A stretch of 64,000 nt of DNA from Halogeometricum sp. S3BR5-2 (GTDB lineage: Archaea; Halobacteriota; Halobacteria; Halobacteriales; Haloferacaceae), in the NCBI RefSeq assembly GCF_031624635.1, contig NZ_JAMQOQ010000005.1, positions 1 to 64,000 on the forward strand. The letters run 5' to 3'. A program made the position numbers and the translations under genes. The notes under the pieces are model-generated. The model was not told the origin of the DNA and searched no databases. It saw only the letters and a program-made list of their open reading frames with translations. Below are positions 16,382-24,858 of this stretch, one piece after another. Within the stretch, counting starts at the first letter, position 1. Every line of letters starts with the position of its first letter.

Positions 16382-17095
16382 TCAGTCGTTCATGCGGGCC
16401 TTGTCGAACGGGTAGGGAGGGAGGCGGAGTTCGTCGAGGCCGGGGAGGTGTTTGACGTTGTAGACGACCTTCATCTCGTCGGAGACGGGGCCGCCCATGC
16501 AGGAGAGGCGGATGTCGCTGTCGAGCATGGTCGAGGGGAGGATGTGGTCGCCGGGCGTGTCCATCTCGCCCTCGAAGACGGCGACGGCGCAGTTCGCGCA
16601 CGCGCCGCCGCGGCAGGCGTACGGCCACGCGAACCCGCGGTTCTCGGCCGCTTCGAGCAGCGTCTCGTGCGGGTGTGCCAGGAACTGGCCGTAGTCCTCG
16701 TGGGCGAGACCCGCCTCGGCCGCCTTCTCGAAGAGGTCGTCGTCGCCGAGGTCCCAGCCGTGGTCGTCGAGCACCTCGTAGTTGAGGTACTCGACCCGCG
16801 ACCCCTCCTGTTCGGCCTCCTCGTCCTCGCCGGCGTCCGAGTCGTCGACGCCGGCGGACTCGGCGCCGGGGTCGGAGTCGTCGGGGGAACCGGGACCGGC
16901 CGCGGCGCCGTTCGAGGCCGGGTCCGGGACCTCGCCGGACATGATCTGCTCGTAGGCGGTCCGGACCCGGTGAAACTCGCTGGCCGACCCGCCCTGGTCC
17001 GGGTGCACTTCGATGACCCGGCGCCGGTAGGCCCGGTCGACCTCCGCGTCGTCCGCGTCCGGCCCGACTCCGAGAACGTCGAACGGAGAATCCAC
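16382..17095 (-). CDS. J-domain / 2Fe-2S ferredoxin fusion
   Basis: A 237-aa protein from GTG 17095. Residues 1-50 form a J domain (FDVLGVGPDADDAEVDRAY; HPD at 31-33). An acidic low-complexity linker follows, then a plant-type [2Fe-2S] ferredoxin domain with CxxxxCxxC (CRGGACANC) and the fourth ligand in LSCMGGP. The helix upstream (YEVLDDHGWDLGDDDLFE) resembles the halophilic insertion of Halobacterium ferredoxin. Ferredoxins of this class carry electrons for 2-oxoacid oxidoreductases. The J domain may couple cluster handling to DnaK. Extension upstream to 17212 is basic and unlikely. Confidence 0.88.
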   Translation of the reverse strand: MDSPFDVLGVGPDADDAEVDRAYRRRVIEVHPDQGGSASEFHRVRTAYEQIMSGEVPDPASNGAAAGPGSPDDSDPGAESAGVDDSDAGEDEEAEQEGSRVEYLNYEVLDDHGWDLGDDDLFEKAAEAGLAHEDYGQFLAHPHETLLEAAENRGFAWPYACRGGACANCAVAVFEGEMDTPGDHILPSTMLDSDIRLSCMGGPVSDEMKVVYNVKHLPGLDELRLPPYPFDKARMND

Positions 17096-17255
17096 GCTCG
17101 GCGGTAAGGAACGGGCACGTAAATCCTCTCCCCTCCCGGAAACTCGACGCCTTCCCGGCGGGCGTCCGACGGACGGCGGAAGAGTCGACGATAGGGGCGC
17201 CCAAATTCTCAAAACGGGGAATTGCTGGCGTAGCTATAACCGTCCCCGTCGTGCA

Positions 17256-18158
17256 GTGGCGAGCAACATCCGAGGCTACATCGTGTCACGAAACCCTCCA
17301 GACGGGGACGACGCCGGACTCGAAACCGTCGACGACAGCGCGGAGAAGCGGACGCCGGACCGGACGGCGGGCGAAGAGCGAGCGACCGGTGTCCCCGACG
17401 ACCCGGACGGCGCCGTCGACCCGGCGGCGTACGTCGACCGGGTGGTCGAGACGGCGCTGTCTGACCCCGTGGCCGCGGGCGACGCCGTCGGCGACCTGCT
17501 GGTCATCGTCCGCGACTGCGGGGACGAAGCCCGACGGGCCGCCGAGGAGGCGTTGGACCTCATCGGCCTCCTCCGCCCCGTCGAGTTCGAGGTGTGGGCC
17601 GACGACGTCGCGGCGTTCGCCGCGGCCGACGCCGAGTCGCTCTCGTTCGTCGGCATGCGCGCCCTCGCGCAACTCGCCGCCGTCCGCCCCGCGGCGGCGC
17701 GGAAGGGTCTCGACGCCGCCGTGCGGCGCTTGGAGACGCCGCACGCACCGACCCGATGGGCTGCCCTGGCCGTCGTCGGCGAAGTCGGCGAGGCGTTCCC
17801 CGAATCGGTCGTCCGGACCGACAGACAGGTGACGGCGGCGATGCGCGACGGCGACGCGACGGTGCGACTCGCGGGCGTGATGGCGGCCGGGAAACTGCTC
17901 GGCGCCGACCCTCGGCGGTTCCCGCGGACGGTGACGGCGCTCCCCGAGACGCTGTCGGACGACGACGGGGACGTGCGGACGTACGCGCACGTCTCGCTCG
18001 TCCACTTCGCCCGCGAGCATCCCTCGCAAGTGCCGGAGCGACGACGCGCCGTCGAGCGACTGGCCGCCGTCTCCGACGCGGAACTGGGCGTGCGCGAGGG
18101 GTCGACGAAGGACGCGATGACGAAACTGCTCGCGTGCGAACCCGGATTCGACCTCTGA
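17256..18158 (+). CDS. HEAT-repeat protein
   Basis: A 300-aa alpha-solenoid protein. After a disordered acidic N-terminus (about 1-55), repeated helix pairs appear (AVGDLLVIVRDCGDEARRAAEEAL, VGMRALAQLAAVRPAAARKGL, WAALAVVGEVGEAFPESV, VRLAGVMAAGKLL, VRTYAHVSLVHFAREHP) that match HEAT/PBS-lyase-like repeats. A TATA box CTATAA at 17234-17239 would also suit GTG 17283 (VSRNPPDG) as the start. Such proteins are scaffolds or adaptors; the partner is unknown. Confidence 0.75.
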   Translation: MASNIRGYIVSRNPPDGDDAGLETVDDSAEKRTPDRTAGEERATGVPDDPDGAVDPAAYVDRVVETALSDPVAAGDAVGDLLVIVRDCGDEARRAAEEALDLIGLLRPVEFEVWADDVAAFAAADAESLSFVGMRALAQLAAVRPAAARKGLDAAVRRLETPHAPTRWAALAVVGEVGEAFPESVVRTDRQVTAAMRDGDATVRLAGVMAAGKLLGADPRRFPRTVTALPETLSDDDGDVRTYAHVSLVHFAREHPSQVPERRRAVERLAAVSDAELGVREGSTKDAMTKLLACEPGFDL

Positions 18159-18234
18159 GCGTCGGTTCGTTCCCGTTTCTCCGCCGCTCCCCGCTCGACG
18201 AACGTTCAAGTACGGGAGCGACGCCAGCGTCCCC

Positions 18235-18903
18235 GTGTCACGACCCTCGACGCCGTTCTCGCACCTCGCGCGGGCGGCCTACTGCCCCCGGCAACTGTAC
18301 TACGCCGAGAAGTACGACGACCACGCGCCGCCGCCCGAGGTCGAAGCGGTCCGGGAACTCGCGTTCCGCTACGACGACCTGCGGGCGGCGAACGACGCCG
18401 AACTCGCCGACCTTCCGCTCTCGGTCGCTCCCGGCGCCTACCGCGCGAACCTCGAACGTCTGACCGAGCGCGACGACTGGGCGGGATTGGCCGACCCGTC
18501 CGGTCGCGAAGTGTTCCTCCGCGGCCGCGACTGCCACGGAATCGCGCACAAGGTGCTCGACGGCGACCCGCCGACGCCCACGCTCGTCTCCCCCGGCGAC
18601 CCGCCCGAACGCGGCGTCTGGGAACCCCAGCGCGTCCGCGCCGTCGCCGTCGCCAAGGCGTTGGCGTGGGAGCGCGAGGAGGAGATTCCGCGGGCGCTGG
18701 TCGAGTATCCGGCGCACGGCGTCGTCCGGACGGTCCGGGTCACGACGCGGAACGCGGGGGCCTACCGGCGGACGCTGTGGACGGTCAGGCGGACGACGGG
18801 CGTGCCGCCCCGCGTGAACGACTCGGCGAAGTGCGCGTCCTGCGAGTACCGGACGACGTGCGGGACGAAGACGCGGTCTTTGAAGACGCTGCTTGGGTTG
18901 TGA
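18235..18903 (+). CDS. Solitary Cas4-like PD-(D/E)XK nuclease
   Basis: A 222-aa protein from GTG 18235. The N-terminus has the Cas4-type SHLARAAYCPRQLYY box. A PD-(D/E)XK core is suggested by RGRDCHGIAHKVLD and LVEYPAHGV, and the C-terminus carries CASCEYRTTC, so Cys from the first box and three C-terminal Cys could hold a 4Fe-4S cluster as in Cas4. The lysine of the nuclease motif is not obvious, so activity is uncertain. No CRISPR repeats or other cas genes lie anywhere in the window, so a housekeeping or repair role is more likely than spacer acquisition. Confidence 0.72.
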   Translation: MSRPSTPFSHLARAAYCPRQLYYAEKYDDHAPPPEVEAVRELAFRYDDLRAANDAELADLPLSVAPGAYRANLERLTERDDWAGLADPSGREVFLRGRDCHGIAHKVLDGDPPTPTLVSPGDPPERGVWEPQRVRAVAVAKALAWEREEEIPRALVEYPAHGVVRTVRVTTRNAGAYRRTLWTVRRTTGVPPRVNDSAKCASCEYRTTCGTKTRSLKTLLGL

Positions 18904-18927
18904 GAGCTCCCGAGTTCCGACGACCGC

Positions 18928-19551
18928 CTACTCGACGGTCGGCGGGTCGCCCGTCTCCTCTGTGAGCCACGCCGCCACCTCGTCGGACATCGCGCCGCGG
19001 CGGTGAATCACGTTCCGCCCGGGGTCGACGACGGTGCTCTCGGTGCCGCCGGGCGTCTCGCCGGCGTCGAGGACCGCGCCGACGCGTTCGCGGAGGTCCG
19101 GGTCCAGTTCCGCGGGCGTCCGGACGCTGGGGGCGCCGCTCCGGTTCGCGCTGGTCGCCGTCACGGGCCGGTCGGCGCGCCGGTAGAAGTCCAGCGTCAC
19201 CTCGTAGTCGGGGACGCGGACGCCGACGCGGTCGCCGCCGGCCGTGAGCACGTCCGGGAGGGCCGGGCCGCGTTCGACGACGACGGTGACGGGGCCGGGG
19301 AGGAACCGCTCCATGAACCGGGCCTCGAACGGGGTCGGGCGGGTGTACTCGCGGGCGGCGGCCACGTCGGGGACGCCGACCGAGAGCGGTTTGGTCCGGT
19401 CGCGCCCCTTCAGTTCGAACACGCGTTCGACGGCGTCCGCGTCCGTCGCGTCCGCGCCGAGGCCGTACACGGTTTCGGTCGGATAGACGACGGCCTCGCC
19501 CGCGCGGACGGCCGCCGCGGCCGCGTCTATCGAGTCGTCGAGGTTCGACAT
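18928..19551 (-). CDS. L-threonylcarbamoyladenylate synthase (TsaC/Sua5/YrdC family)
   Basis: A 207-aa single-domain YrdC protein. Characteristic segments are VVYPTETVYGLGADAT, ELKGRDRTKPLSVGV, LPGPVTVVVERG, VGVRVPDYEV and TATSANRSGAPS, which bind ATP, threonine and bicarbonate to make threonylcarbamoyl-AMP for tRNA t6A37. It lacks the extra Sua5 C-terminal domain, so it is TsaC-like in length. The ATG at 19551 was chosen because longer frames read into the neighbouring intergenic region. It is followed by convergent Cas4-like and preceded by the redoxin operon. Confidence 0.92.
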   Translation of the reverse strand: MSNLDDSIDAAAAAVRAGEAVVYPTETVYGLGADATDADAVERVFELKGRDRTKPLSVGVPDVAAAREYTRPTPFEARFMERFLPGPVTVVVERGPALPDVLTAGGDRVGVRVPDYEVTLDFYRRADRPVTATSANRSGAPSVRTPAELDPDLRERVGAVLDAGETPGGTESTVVDPGRNVIHRRGAMSDEVAAWLTEETGDPPTVE

Positions 19552-19598
19552 CGCTCGTCGGATGGGAGACGGCGGGGGAGTAAGAGGGTGCCGGAGCG

Positions 19599-20114
19599 TT
19601 ACGCGTGCTCTTCGACGGCCTCGGCGACCTCCTCGTAGTCGGGGAAGTCGGGCCACTCGCTCGCGACCCACGCGTACTGTACGGTGCGCTCCCCGTCGAG
19701 GAGGAAGACGGCCGGACGGTGCTCGGTGATGCCGGTCATGCCGTCGAGGGGGTTCTCGATGCCGTACCCCTCGGCGACGCCGGCGGCGGGGTCGGAGTAG
19801 AGGCGGACGGAGTCCTCGATGTCGCGTTCGTCGAGGAGCGTCTTGTGCTCGTACGGCGAGGAGACGGAGACGCCGACGGTGGCCACCCGGTCGACGACGC
19901 CCTCGTCGCGGAGGTTGTTCCAGACGTACGTCGAGGGGAACGCGCCGTCCATCGGGTGGAAGACGAGCAGCACCGGTCCCTCGTCGGTGAGGTCCGAGAG
20001 GGCGACGTCCTCCCAGTACTCCGGGCCGACGAGCGGGCGGGTGAAGTCGGGCGCGGTGTCGCCGACTTCGGGGTGGTCCGACTCGGGCAGGTCGACGACT
20101 TCGAAGTCGACCAT
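19599..20114 (-). CDS. Peroxiredoxin/AhpC-TSA-fold protein without cysteines
   Basis: 171 aa with a thioredoxin-like AhpC/TSA fold: the entry motif VGDTAPDFTRPLV, the SDLTDEGPVLLVFHPMDGAF strand-loop, VATVGVSVSSPYEHKTLLDE, and the C-terminal AVFLLDGERTVQYAWVAS. The peroxidatic Cys position is replaced (FPSTYVW), and the whole protein contains no Cys at all, so it cannot be a thiol peroxidase. Its ATG overlaps the stop of the glutaredoxin-like gene (ATGA at 20112-20116), indicating coupled translation. A binding or regulatory role beside the thiol protein is an inference. Confidence 0.8.
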   Translation of the reverse strand: MVDFEVVDLPESDHPEVGDTAPDFTRPLVGPEYWEDVALSDLTDEGPVLLVFHPMDGAFPSTYVWNNLRDEGVVDRVATVGVSVSSPYEHKTLLDERDIEDSVRLYSDPAAGVAEGYGIENPLDGMTGITEHRPAVFLLDGERTVQYAWVASEWPDFPDYEEVAEAVEEHA

Positions 20115-20401
20115 CAGGCCGCACCCCCTTCGCTCGCCTCAGAGCCGTCGCCGTAGGTGTTTCTCAGGTAGTCGACGATGTTCGCCGACTCGGACATCGT
20201 CACGCCCGTCTCGTCGTCGACGACGGCCGGGGCGGTCCGCTTGCCCGAGATGCGCTTGACGACGTTCCGGTCGGAGTGCATCGGTTCGACGAAGCGCGAC
20301 TCGTAGGCGAGGTCCAGTTCGTCCAGCACGCGGACGACCCGTTCGCAGAAGGGGCACGCCTGGAGTCGATACAGCGTAATCGCCGGTTCGTCGCCCGTCA
20401 T
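20114..20401 (-). CDS. Glutaredoxin / GST N-terminal domain protein
   Basis: A 95-aa thioredoxin-fold protein with the dithiol active site ACPFCERV (CPFC at about residues 16-19), a cis-Pro region (RTAPAVVDDE) and the C-terminal SESANIVDYL typical of glutaredoxin and GST-N domains. Haloarchaea use gamma-glutamylcysteine rather than glutathione, so it probably reduces mixed disulfides with that thiol. It is the first gene of a two-gene operon with the Cys-less redoxin, overlapping it by the ATGA quartet. Confidence 0.85.
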   Translation of the reverse strand: MTGDEPAITLYRLQACPFCERVVRVLDELDLAYESRFVEPMHSDRNVVKRISGKRTAPAVVDDETGVTMSESANIVDYLRNTYGDGSEASEGGAA

Positions 20402-20545
20402 GCTCGCCCGTAGGGTTGTCCGGTCCCTAAGCGCTTCGCCCCCGGAATCCCCCGCCGCGAGCGGCGAAACCCGACGAGACGGGCGTTCGGACCGGAGGGA
20501 GAGGGCAACTCTTAATTCCGGGGCCGGACAAGTGGACGTATTTGC

Positions 20546-22006
20546 ATGGGTTTGTCGTCGCTCGTACCATCTCTCGCTGCTCAGCACCGCCCTCCGGCGG
20601 GTTCGGCAGTCTCCGTTCAGCCCGCCAGTGCGATGAGTAACGCGGCCTCCTCGGTCGCGGCCGGCGTCCTGCAGGTGCCGACGGTCCCGGTAGACAACAC
20701 CACCATCACCATCGGCGGCGCCGTCGCCATCGTCCTGCTCATCGCCCTCTCGGCGTTCTTCTCCTCGTCGGAGATAGCGATGTTCTCGCTCGCCAAGCAC
20801 CGCGTCGACTCGCTCGTCGAACGCGGCGTCCCGGGAGCGAAGGCCGTGAGCGACCTCAAATCCGACCCGCACCGACTGCTCATCACCATCCTCGTCGGCA
20901 ACAACATCGTCAACATCGCGATGTCGTCCATCTCGACGGCCATCGTCGGCATCTACTACGACGCCGGCCTCGCGGTTCTCATCTCGACGTTCGGCATCAC
21001 GACGCTCGTGTTGCTGTTCGGCGAGAGCGCGCCGAAGTCCTACGCCGTCGAGAACACCGAGTCGTGGTCGCTCCGCATCGCGCGGCCGCTGAAGTACTCC
21101 GAGTACGTGCTGTTCCCGCTGGTCGTCTTCTTCGACTACCTGACGCGCGTCATCAACAAGGTGACCGGCGGCCGGTCGTCCATCGAGACGTCGTACATCA
21201 CGCGCGACGAGATTCAGGACCTCATCCAGACCGGCGAGCGCGAGGGCGTCATCGAGGAGGAGGAACGCGAGATGCTCGACCGCATCTTCCGCTTCAACAA
21301 CACCATCGCCAAGGAGGTGATGACGCCGCGTCTCGACATGACCGCCGTCTCGAAGGACGCGACGCTCGACGAGGCCATCGAGACCTGCATCCAGTCGGAC
21401 CACGAACGCGTCCCCGTCTACGACGGTAACCTCGACAACGTCATCGGCATCGTCAACATCCGCGACCTCGTCCGCGAGCAGTTCTACGGCGAGGGCGGCG
21501 GCAAACTCGCCGACATCGTCCAGCCGACCTTGCACGTTCCCGAGTCGAAGAACGTCGACGAACTGCTGGCGGAGATACAGGACAACCGCCTGCAGATGGT
21601 CATCGTCATCGACGAGTTCGGGACGACCGAGGGCCTCCTCACGCTGGAGGACATGGTCGAGGAGATCGTCGGCGACATCCTCGAAGACGACGAGGAGGAG
21701 GCGTTCGAGTTCGTCAACGAACGCGAGACGCTCGTCCGCGGCGAGGTGAACATCGACGAGGTGAACGAGGTGCTCGAACTCGACCTGCCGGAGGGCGAGG
21801 AGTTCGAGACGCTCGCCGGATTCATCTTCAACCGCGCCGGCCGCCTGGTCGAAGAGGGGGAGGAGATCGCGTTCGAGGGCATCACCATCCGTATCGAGCA
21901 GGTCGACAACACGCGCATCATGAAGGCGCGAATCACCGTCGACGAGTCCTACGACCCGCAGGACCAAGAGGAGTCCGAGGCCGAGGAGATAGAGAACGAG
22001 TCGTGA
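20546..22006 (+). CDS. CNNM/CorC-type membrane transporter (DUF21 + CBS pair + CorC_HlyC)
   Basis: 486 aa. An N-terminal DUF21/CNNM transmembrane domain (about 50-230; SAFFSSSEIAMFSLAKHRVDSL is its signature) is followed by RIFRFNNTIAKEVMTPR leading into two CBS domains (about 250-375) and a C-terminal CorC_HlyC transporter-associated domain (about 390-470; IDEVNEVLELDLP). Such proteins take part in Mg2+ or Co2+ efflux or homeostasis; older annotations say hemolysin. ATG 20546 lies about 30 nt after a TATA-like CTTAATTCC, while ATG 20633 is an alternative. Confidence 0.9.
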   Translation: MGLSSLVPSLAAQHRPPAGSAVSVQPASAMSNAASSVAAGVLQVPTVPVDNTTITIGGAVAIVLLIALSAFFSSSEIAMFSLAKHRVDSLVERGVPGAKAVSDLKSDPHRLLITILVGNNIVNIAMSSISTAIVGIYYDAGLAVLISTFGITTLVLLFGESAPKSYAVENTESWSLRIARPLKYSEYVLFPLVVFFDYLTRVINKVTGGRSSIETSYITRDEIQDLIQTGEREGVIEEEEREMLDRIFRFNNTIAKEVMTPRLDMTAVSKDATLDEAIETCIQSDHERVPVYDGNLDNVIGIVNIRDLVREQFYGEGGGKLADIVQPTLHVPESKNVDELLAEIQDNRLQMVIVIDEFGTTEGLLTLEDMVEEIVGDILEDDEEEAFEFVNERETLVRGEVNIDEVNEVLELDLPEGEEFETLAGFIFNRAGRLVEEGEEIAFEGITIRIEQVDNTRIMKARITVDESYDPQDQEESEAEEIENES

Positions 22007-22042
22007 AGCGGGTCGTGAGGTCGTGAACGTGCGGTCCCGCCC

Positions 22043-22396
22043 TCAGGCGAGGGCCCACAGCGCCACCAGCACGAGTGCGACGCCGAGGAGAACGACGGCC
22101 AGCGCGTACGCCGCCAGCACGCTCCGCGAGTCCGCGACCGGCGCGCCGTCGGCGCGGCGCGAGAACACGTCGGTCGTCGGAATCGCCGTCGGCGGCGCCA
22201 CGAGCGAGTAGCCGGCGAGGACGAAGCCGCCGGCGCCGACGACGACGAAGGCGAGGCCGACGAGCGTCAGTCCGCGAGCGAGTCCTAACGCGAGGAACCC
22301 GACCCCGAACAGGGCCCAGAACGCGGCGTAGAGAACTCGTCCGAGTCGACCGTCGTCCTCGCCGGCCTGGTCGGGCCGCTTCACGGGGGAGGACAT
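22043..22396 (-). CDS. Small membrane protein, unknown
   Basis: A 117-aa protein with a polar N-terminus and three TM helices (VLYAAFWALFGVGFLALGLA, LVGLAFVVVGAGGFVLAGY and VLAAYALAVVLLGVALVLVALWAL). Between helices 2 and 3 is a polar loop. It shares the strand of the downstream phosphate permease operon, which ends 60 nt away. No family recognised. Confidence 0.65.
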   Translation of the reverse strand: MSSPVKRPDQAGEDDGRLGRVLYAAFWALFGVGFLALGLARGLTLVGLAFVVVGAGGFVLAGYSLVAPPTAIPTTDVFSRRADGAPVADSRSVLAAYALAVVLLGVALVLVALWALA

Positions 22397-22459
22397 GAGA
22401 GGAGATACGCGTCCGAGCGGGATGAGCGTGACTCTGGCGACACGAAGAAGGACGGGAAC

Positions 22460-23662
22460 TCAGAGGCCGAAGAGGAGCGCCAGCGCCGTGAACACGCCGT
22501 AGGAGAGCCCGAACGCGAGGGCGAGCGATCCGGCCCACGCGAGCACCGTCTTCACCATCTTCTCGCGACTGACGCCCGCGCCGCCGGCGGCGAACCCGCT
22601 GCCGACGATGGCGCTGACGATTATCTCGTTGAACGACACCGGGATGCCGAGCGCGACGGCCACCTGCGCGATGGCAAAGGAGGGAATCATCGCCGCGATG
22701 GAGCGCCGCGGTCCGAGCGAGGAGTAGTCCTGCGCGAGCGCCTTTATCATCCGCGGCGCGCCCGTCCACGACCCGACGAGGAGGCCGAGGCCCCCGCCGG
22801 CGAGGAGCGCCGGGAGCGGGAGGGCCACCTCGTCGAGCAGGGGGACGAGCGGTCCGATGGCGAGGCCGACCTGGCTCCCGCCCGCCGAGAAGGCGACGAG
22901 ACCGCCGAGGACGAGCAGGAACCGGCGCTGACCGGCCGCCTCGTCGCGGCGCATCTCTCGGGCGACGGCGGCGGCGGCGAGGAGGGCGACGGCGAGCGTC
23001 ACGGCGACGGCGCCGAGGGGGACGCCGCCCGCGTCGACGGCCGGCAGCGACCGGGCGACGTACCCCGCGATGGACCCGGCGTCGGCGCCGCCGCCCGCGA
23101 GGAGGGCGAAGTCGATGTTGGCGACGATGGCGCCGACGATTCCCGCGAGCACCGGGACGGCGACCCGTTCGGGCACCGACTCGTTGCGGAGCAGGCGCGC
23201 GGTGCCGTACGCCGCGCCCCCACCGAGGAACGGCGTGAGCACCCACAGCGAGACGATCTGTTGGTACTTGTCCCACGCGGGCGCGCCGCCGTTGGCGAGG
23301 CCGACGCCGACGACGGCGCCGGTGACGGTGAACGCGGTGGCGATAGGGTAGCCCGCGAACACGCCGAGGGCGACGAGGCCGGCGGCGAGGATGAGCGCGA
23401 CGGTGGCGGCGCTCGCGGTCAGCACGTTACCGACGACGAGGTCGTTGCCGACGGCCTGCGTGACGTTCGCGCCCTGCAGGAAGGCGCCGGCGAAGCCGAG
23501 GAGACCGACGATAAACCCCGCGCGCATGACCGAGATGGCGTTCGCGCCGACGGCGGGGGCGAACGGCGTCGAACCCGAGGAGCCGGCGCCGATAGCCCAC
23601 GCCATGAACAGACTGGCCAGTGCCGCGACGACGAGCGTCGCGAGCGTTCCGAAGGCGGCCAT
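22460..23662 (-). CDS. Inorganic phosphate transporter, PiT family
   Basis: A 400-aa membrane protein with about ten TM helices. The duplicated PiT signature is visible: GANAISVMRAG with GANVTQAVGND in the N-terminal half, and GGSQVGLAIGPL with GAPRMIKALAQDYSSLGPRRSIAAMI in the C-terminal half. The P-D half-motif is conserved in the first repeat. It probably imports phosphate with Na+ or H+. It starts at ATG 23662, 7 nt after the stop of the small membrane gene at 23670-23849, so both form an operon. A wHTH gene is divergent and could control it. Confidence 0.88.
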   Translation of the reverse strand: MAAFGTLATLVVAALASLFMAWAIGAGSSGSTPFAPAVGANAISVMRAGFIVGLLGFAGAFLQGANVTQAVGNDLVVGNVLTASAATVALILAAGLVALGVFAGYPIATAFTVTGAVVGVGLANGGAPAWDKYQQIVSLWVLTPFLGGGAAYGTARLLRNESVPERVAVPVLAGIVGAIVANIDFALLAGGGADAGSIAGYVARSLPAVDAGGVPLGAVAVTLAVALLAAAAVAREMRRDEAAGQRRFLLVLGGLVAFSAGGSQVGLAIGPLVPLLDEVALPLPALLAGGGLGLLVGSWTGAPRMIKALAQDYSSLGPRRSIAAMIPSFAIAQVAVALGIPVSFNEIIVSAIVGSGFAAGGAGVSREKMVKTVLAWAGSLALAFGLSYGVFTALALLFGL

Positions 23663-23669
23663 CGGCCGG

Positions 23670-23849
23670 CTACTTCCCCCGGTATCCCTCGTCGAATCCC
23701 TCGCGCATCCCCAGTACCGTCCGGCGGACGAAGAGATACCCGAAGAAGACGAACAGGAGGATGAGAACGACGAATCCGACGAAAATCGGCTCCGAGAGGA
23801 CGAACTCGACGGCGCCGTCGAGGAAACTCTGCAAGGGGCGGGAGAACAT
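23670..23849 (-). CDS. Small single-TM protein upstream of the phosphate permease
   Basis: 59 aa from ATG 23849. An amphipathic start (MFSRPLQSFLDGAVEF), one strong TM helix (PIFVGFVVLILLFVFFGYLFV) and a basic/polar tail ending GMREGFDEGYRGK. It lies 7 nt before the PiT permease on the same strand, which suggests an accessory or stabilising subunit. That role is an inference from position only. Confidence 0.7.
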   Translation of the reverse strand: MFSRPLQSFLDGAVEFVLSEPIFVGFVVLILLFVFFGYLFVRRTVLGMREGFDEGYRGK

Positions 23850-23918
23850 GGCCGAGGCTTTCTTGGGCGGAGGTAAAGCCGTTTCGCCGCGCTCCGGGCC
23901 GAAAGGAGGAGAAGACTC

Positions 23919-24839
23919 ATGTCGACGCACCGGAAATCGGGCGACGACGTGGCCGACATCCTCCCCTTCCGACCCGACCCGTCCGACGACGACAAGGAGC
24001 CGCGCGTCGTCGGACTGGACGGCGAGGAGGTGTCGGACCTGCTCTCGGCCATCTCCTCGGAGACGGCCCGGACCATCCTCTCGTCGCTCCACGAGGACCC
24101 CGCGACGCCCTCGGAAGTCGCCGACCGGGCCGACACCTCGATTCAGAACGCCCAGTACCACCTCGGCCGCCTCGAAGACGCCGGCCTCATCGAACCGGAC
24201 GGGACGGCCTACTCGGAGAAGGGCCGGGAGATGACCGTCTACGCGCCCGCCGACCGGGCGCTGGTCGTCGTCGCCGGCCGGGAGGAGGACACGAGCGGCC
24301 TCCGGTCGGTGCTCTCGCGACTGCTCGGCGGCCTCGGCGTCGTCGCCCTCGGCAGCGTCGTCGTCGACCGACTGACGCGGACGGCGGCGGGGCCCACCGT
24401 CTCGCTCGCCGGCGACGGGGGCGAGGGCGGGGCGGCGCCGGGCGCCCCCTCCGGCGCGAACGCAACGGGGGCGACGGCGGGGTCGACGTCGACACCGACC
24501 GCCGCCGCGACGCCGACGGACGCCGGAAACGGCGGCAGTGGGGGCGGATTCAGTATCGCGGAGGCGCCGTCGACGGCCGGCGGGGAGGCGACGAGTACGG
24601 AGGCCGCGACGCGGGCCGCGGAGGCGACGCAGGCGGCGGAAGCGCCGAGCGGCGCGGGTACGCACGCCGCCGATGCGACCCGGACGGCGCTGGAGACGGC
24701 CGCCGGTTCCGGCGGGGGCGGCGCGGACGCCGTCCCCGTCGTCGCCGCGCTGTCGACGCTCGCGCCCGCGGAACTGTTCTTCCTCGGCGGCGTCGCGACG
24801 CTCGCCTGCGCGACGGCCTACTGGTGGGTCACCCGCTGA
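23919..24839 (+). CDS. Winged-helix (ArsR-like) regulator with membrane-anchored C-terminus
   Basis: 306 aa. A winged helix at about 40-115 (SDLLSAISSETARTILSSLHEDPATPSEVADRADTS, recognition helix SIQNAQYHLGRLEDAGLI, wing EKGREMTVYAPA) is followed by a hydrophobic segment (GGLGVVALGSVVVDRL). A long Gly/Ala/Thr/Ser-rich linker comes next, then a C-terminal TM helix (LFFLGGVATLACATAYWWV). A membrane-tethered ArsR/HTH_20-type regulator is a common haloarchaeal design. It is divergent from the phosphate operon (69 nt between starts), so it may regulate phosphate uptake; this is inferred. Confidence 0.8.
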   Translation: MSTHRKSGDDVADILPFRPDPSDDDKEPRVVGLDGEEVSDLLSAISSETARTILSSLHEDPATPSEVADRADTSIQNAQYHLGRLEDAGLIEPDGTAYSEKGREMTVYAPADRALVVVAGREEDTSGLRSVLSRLLGGLGVVALGSVVVDRLTRTAAGPTVSLAGDGGEGGAAPGAPSGANATGATAGSTSTPTAAATPTDAGNGGSGGGFSIAEAPSTAGGEATSTEAATRAAEATQAAEAPSGAGTHAADATRTALETAAGSGGGGADAVPVVAALSTLAPAELFFLGGVATLACATAYWWVTR

Positions 24840-24858
24840 CGGAGCGGCGGGTCACTCC

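Noticed and set aside
18000-19000. A CRISPR array near the Cas4-like gene
   Set aside because: No regularly spaced direct repeats of 25-40 nt are visible here or elsewhere in the window.
20546-22006. Haemolysin function for the CNNM/CorC protein
   Set aside because: The name comes from an old family label; domain content indicates a cation transporter.
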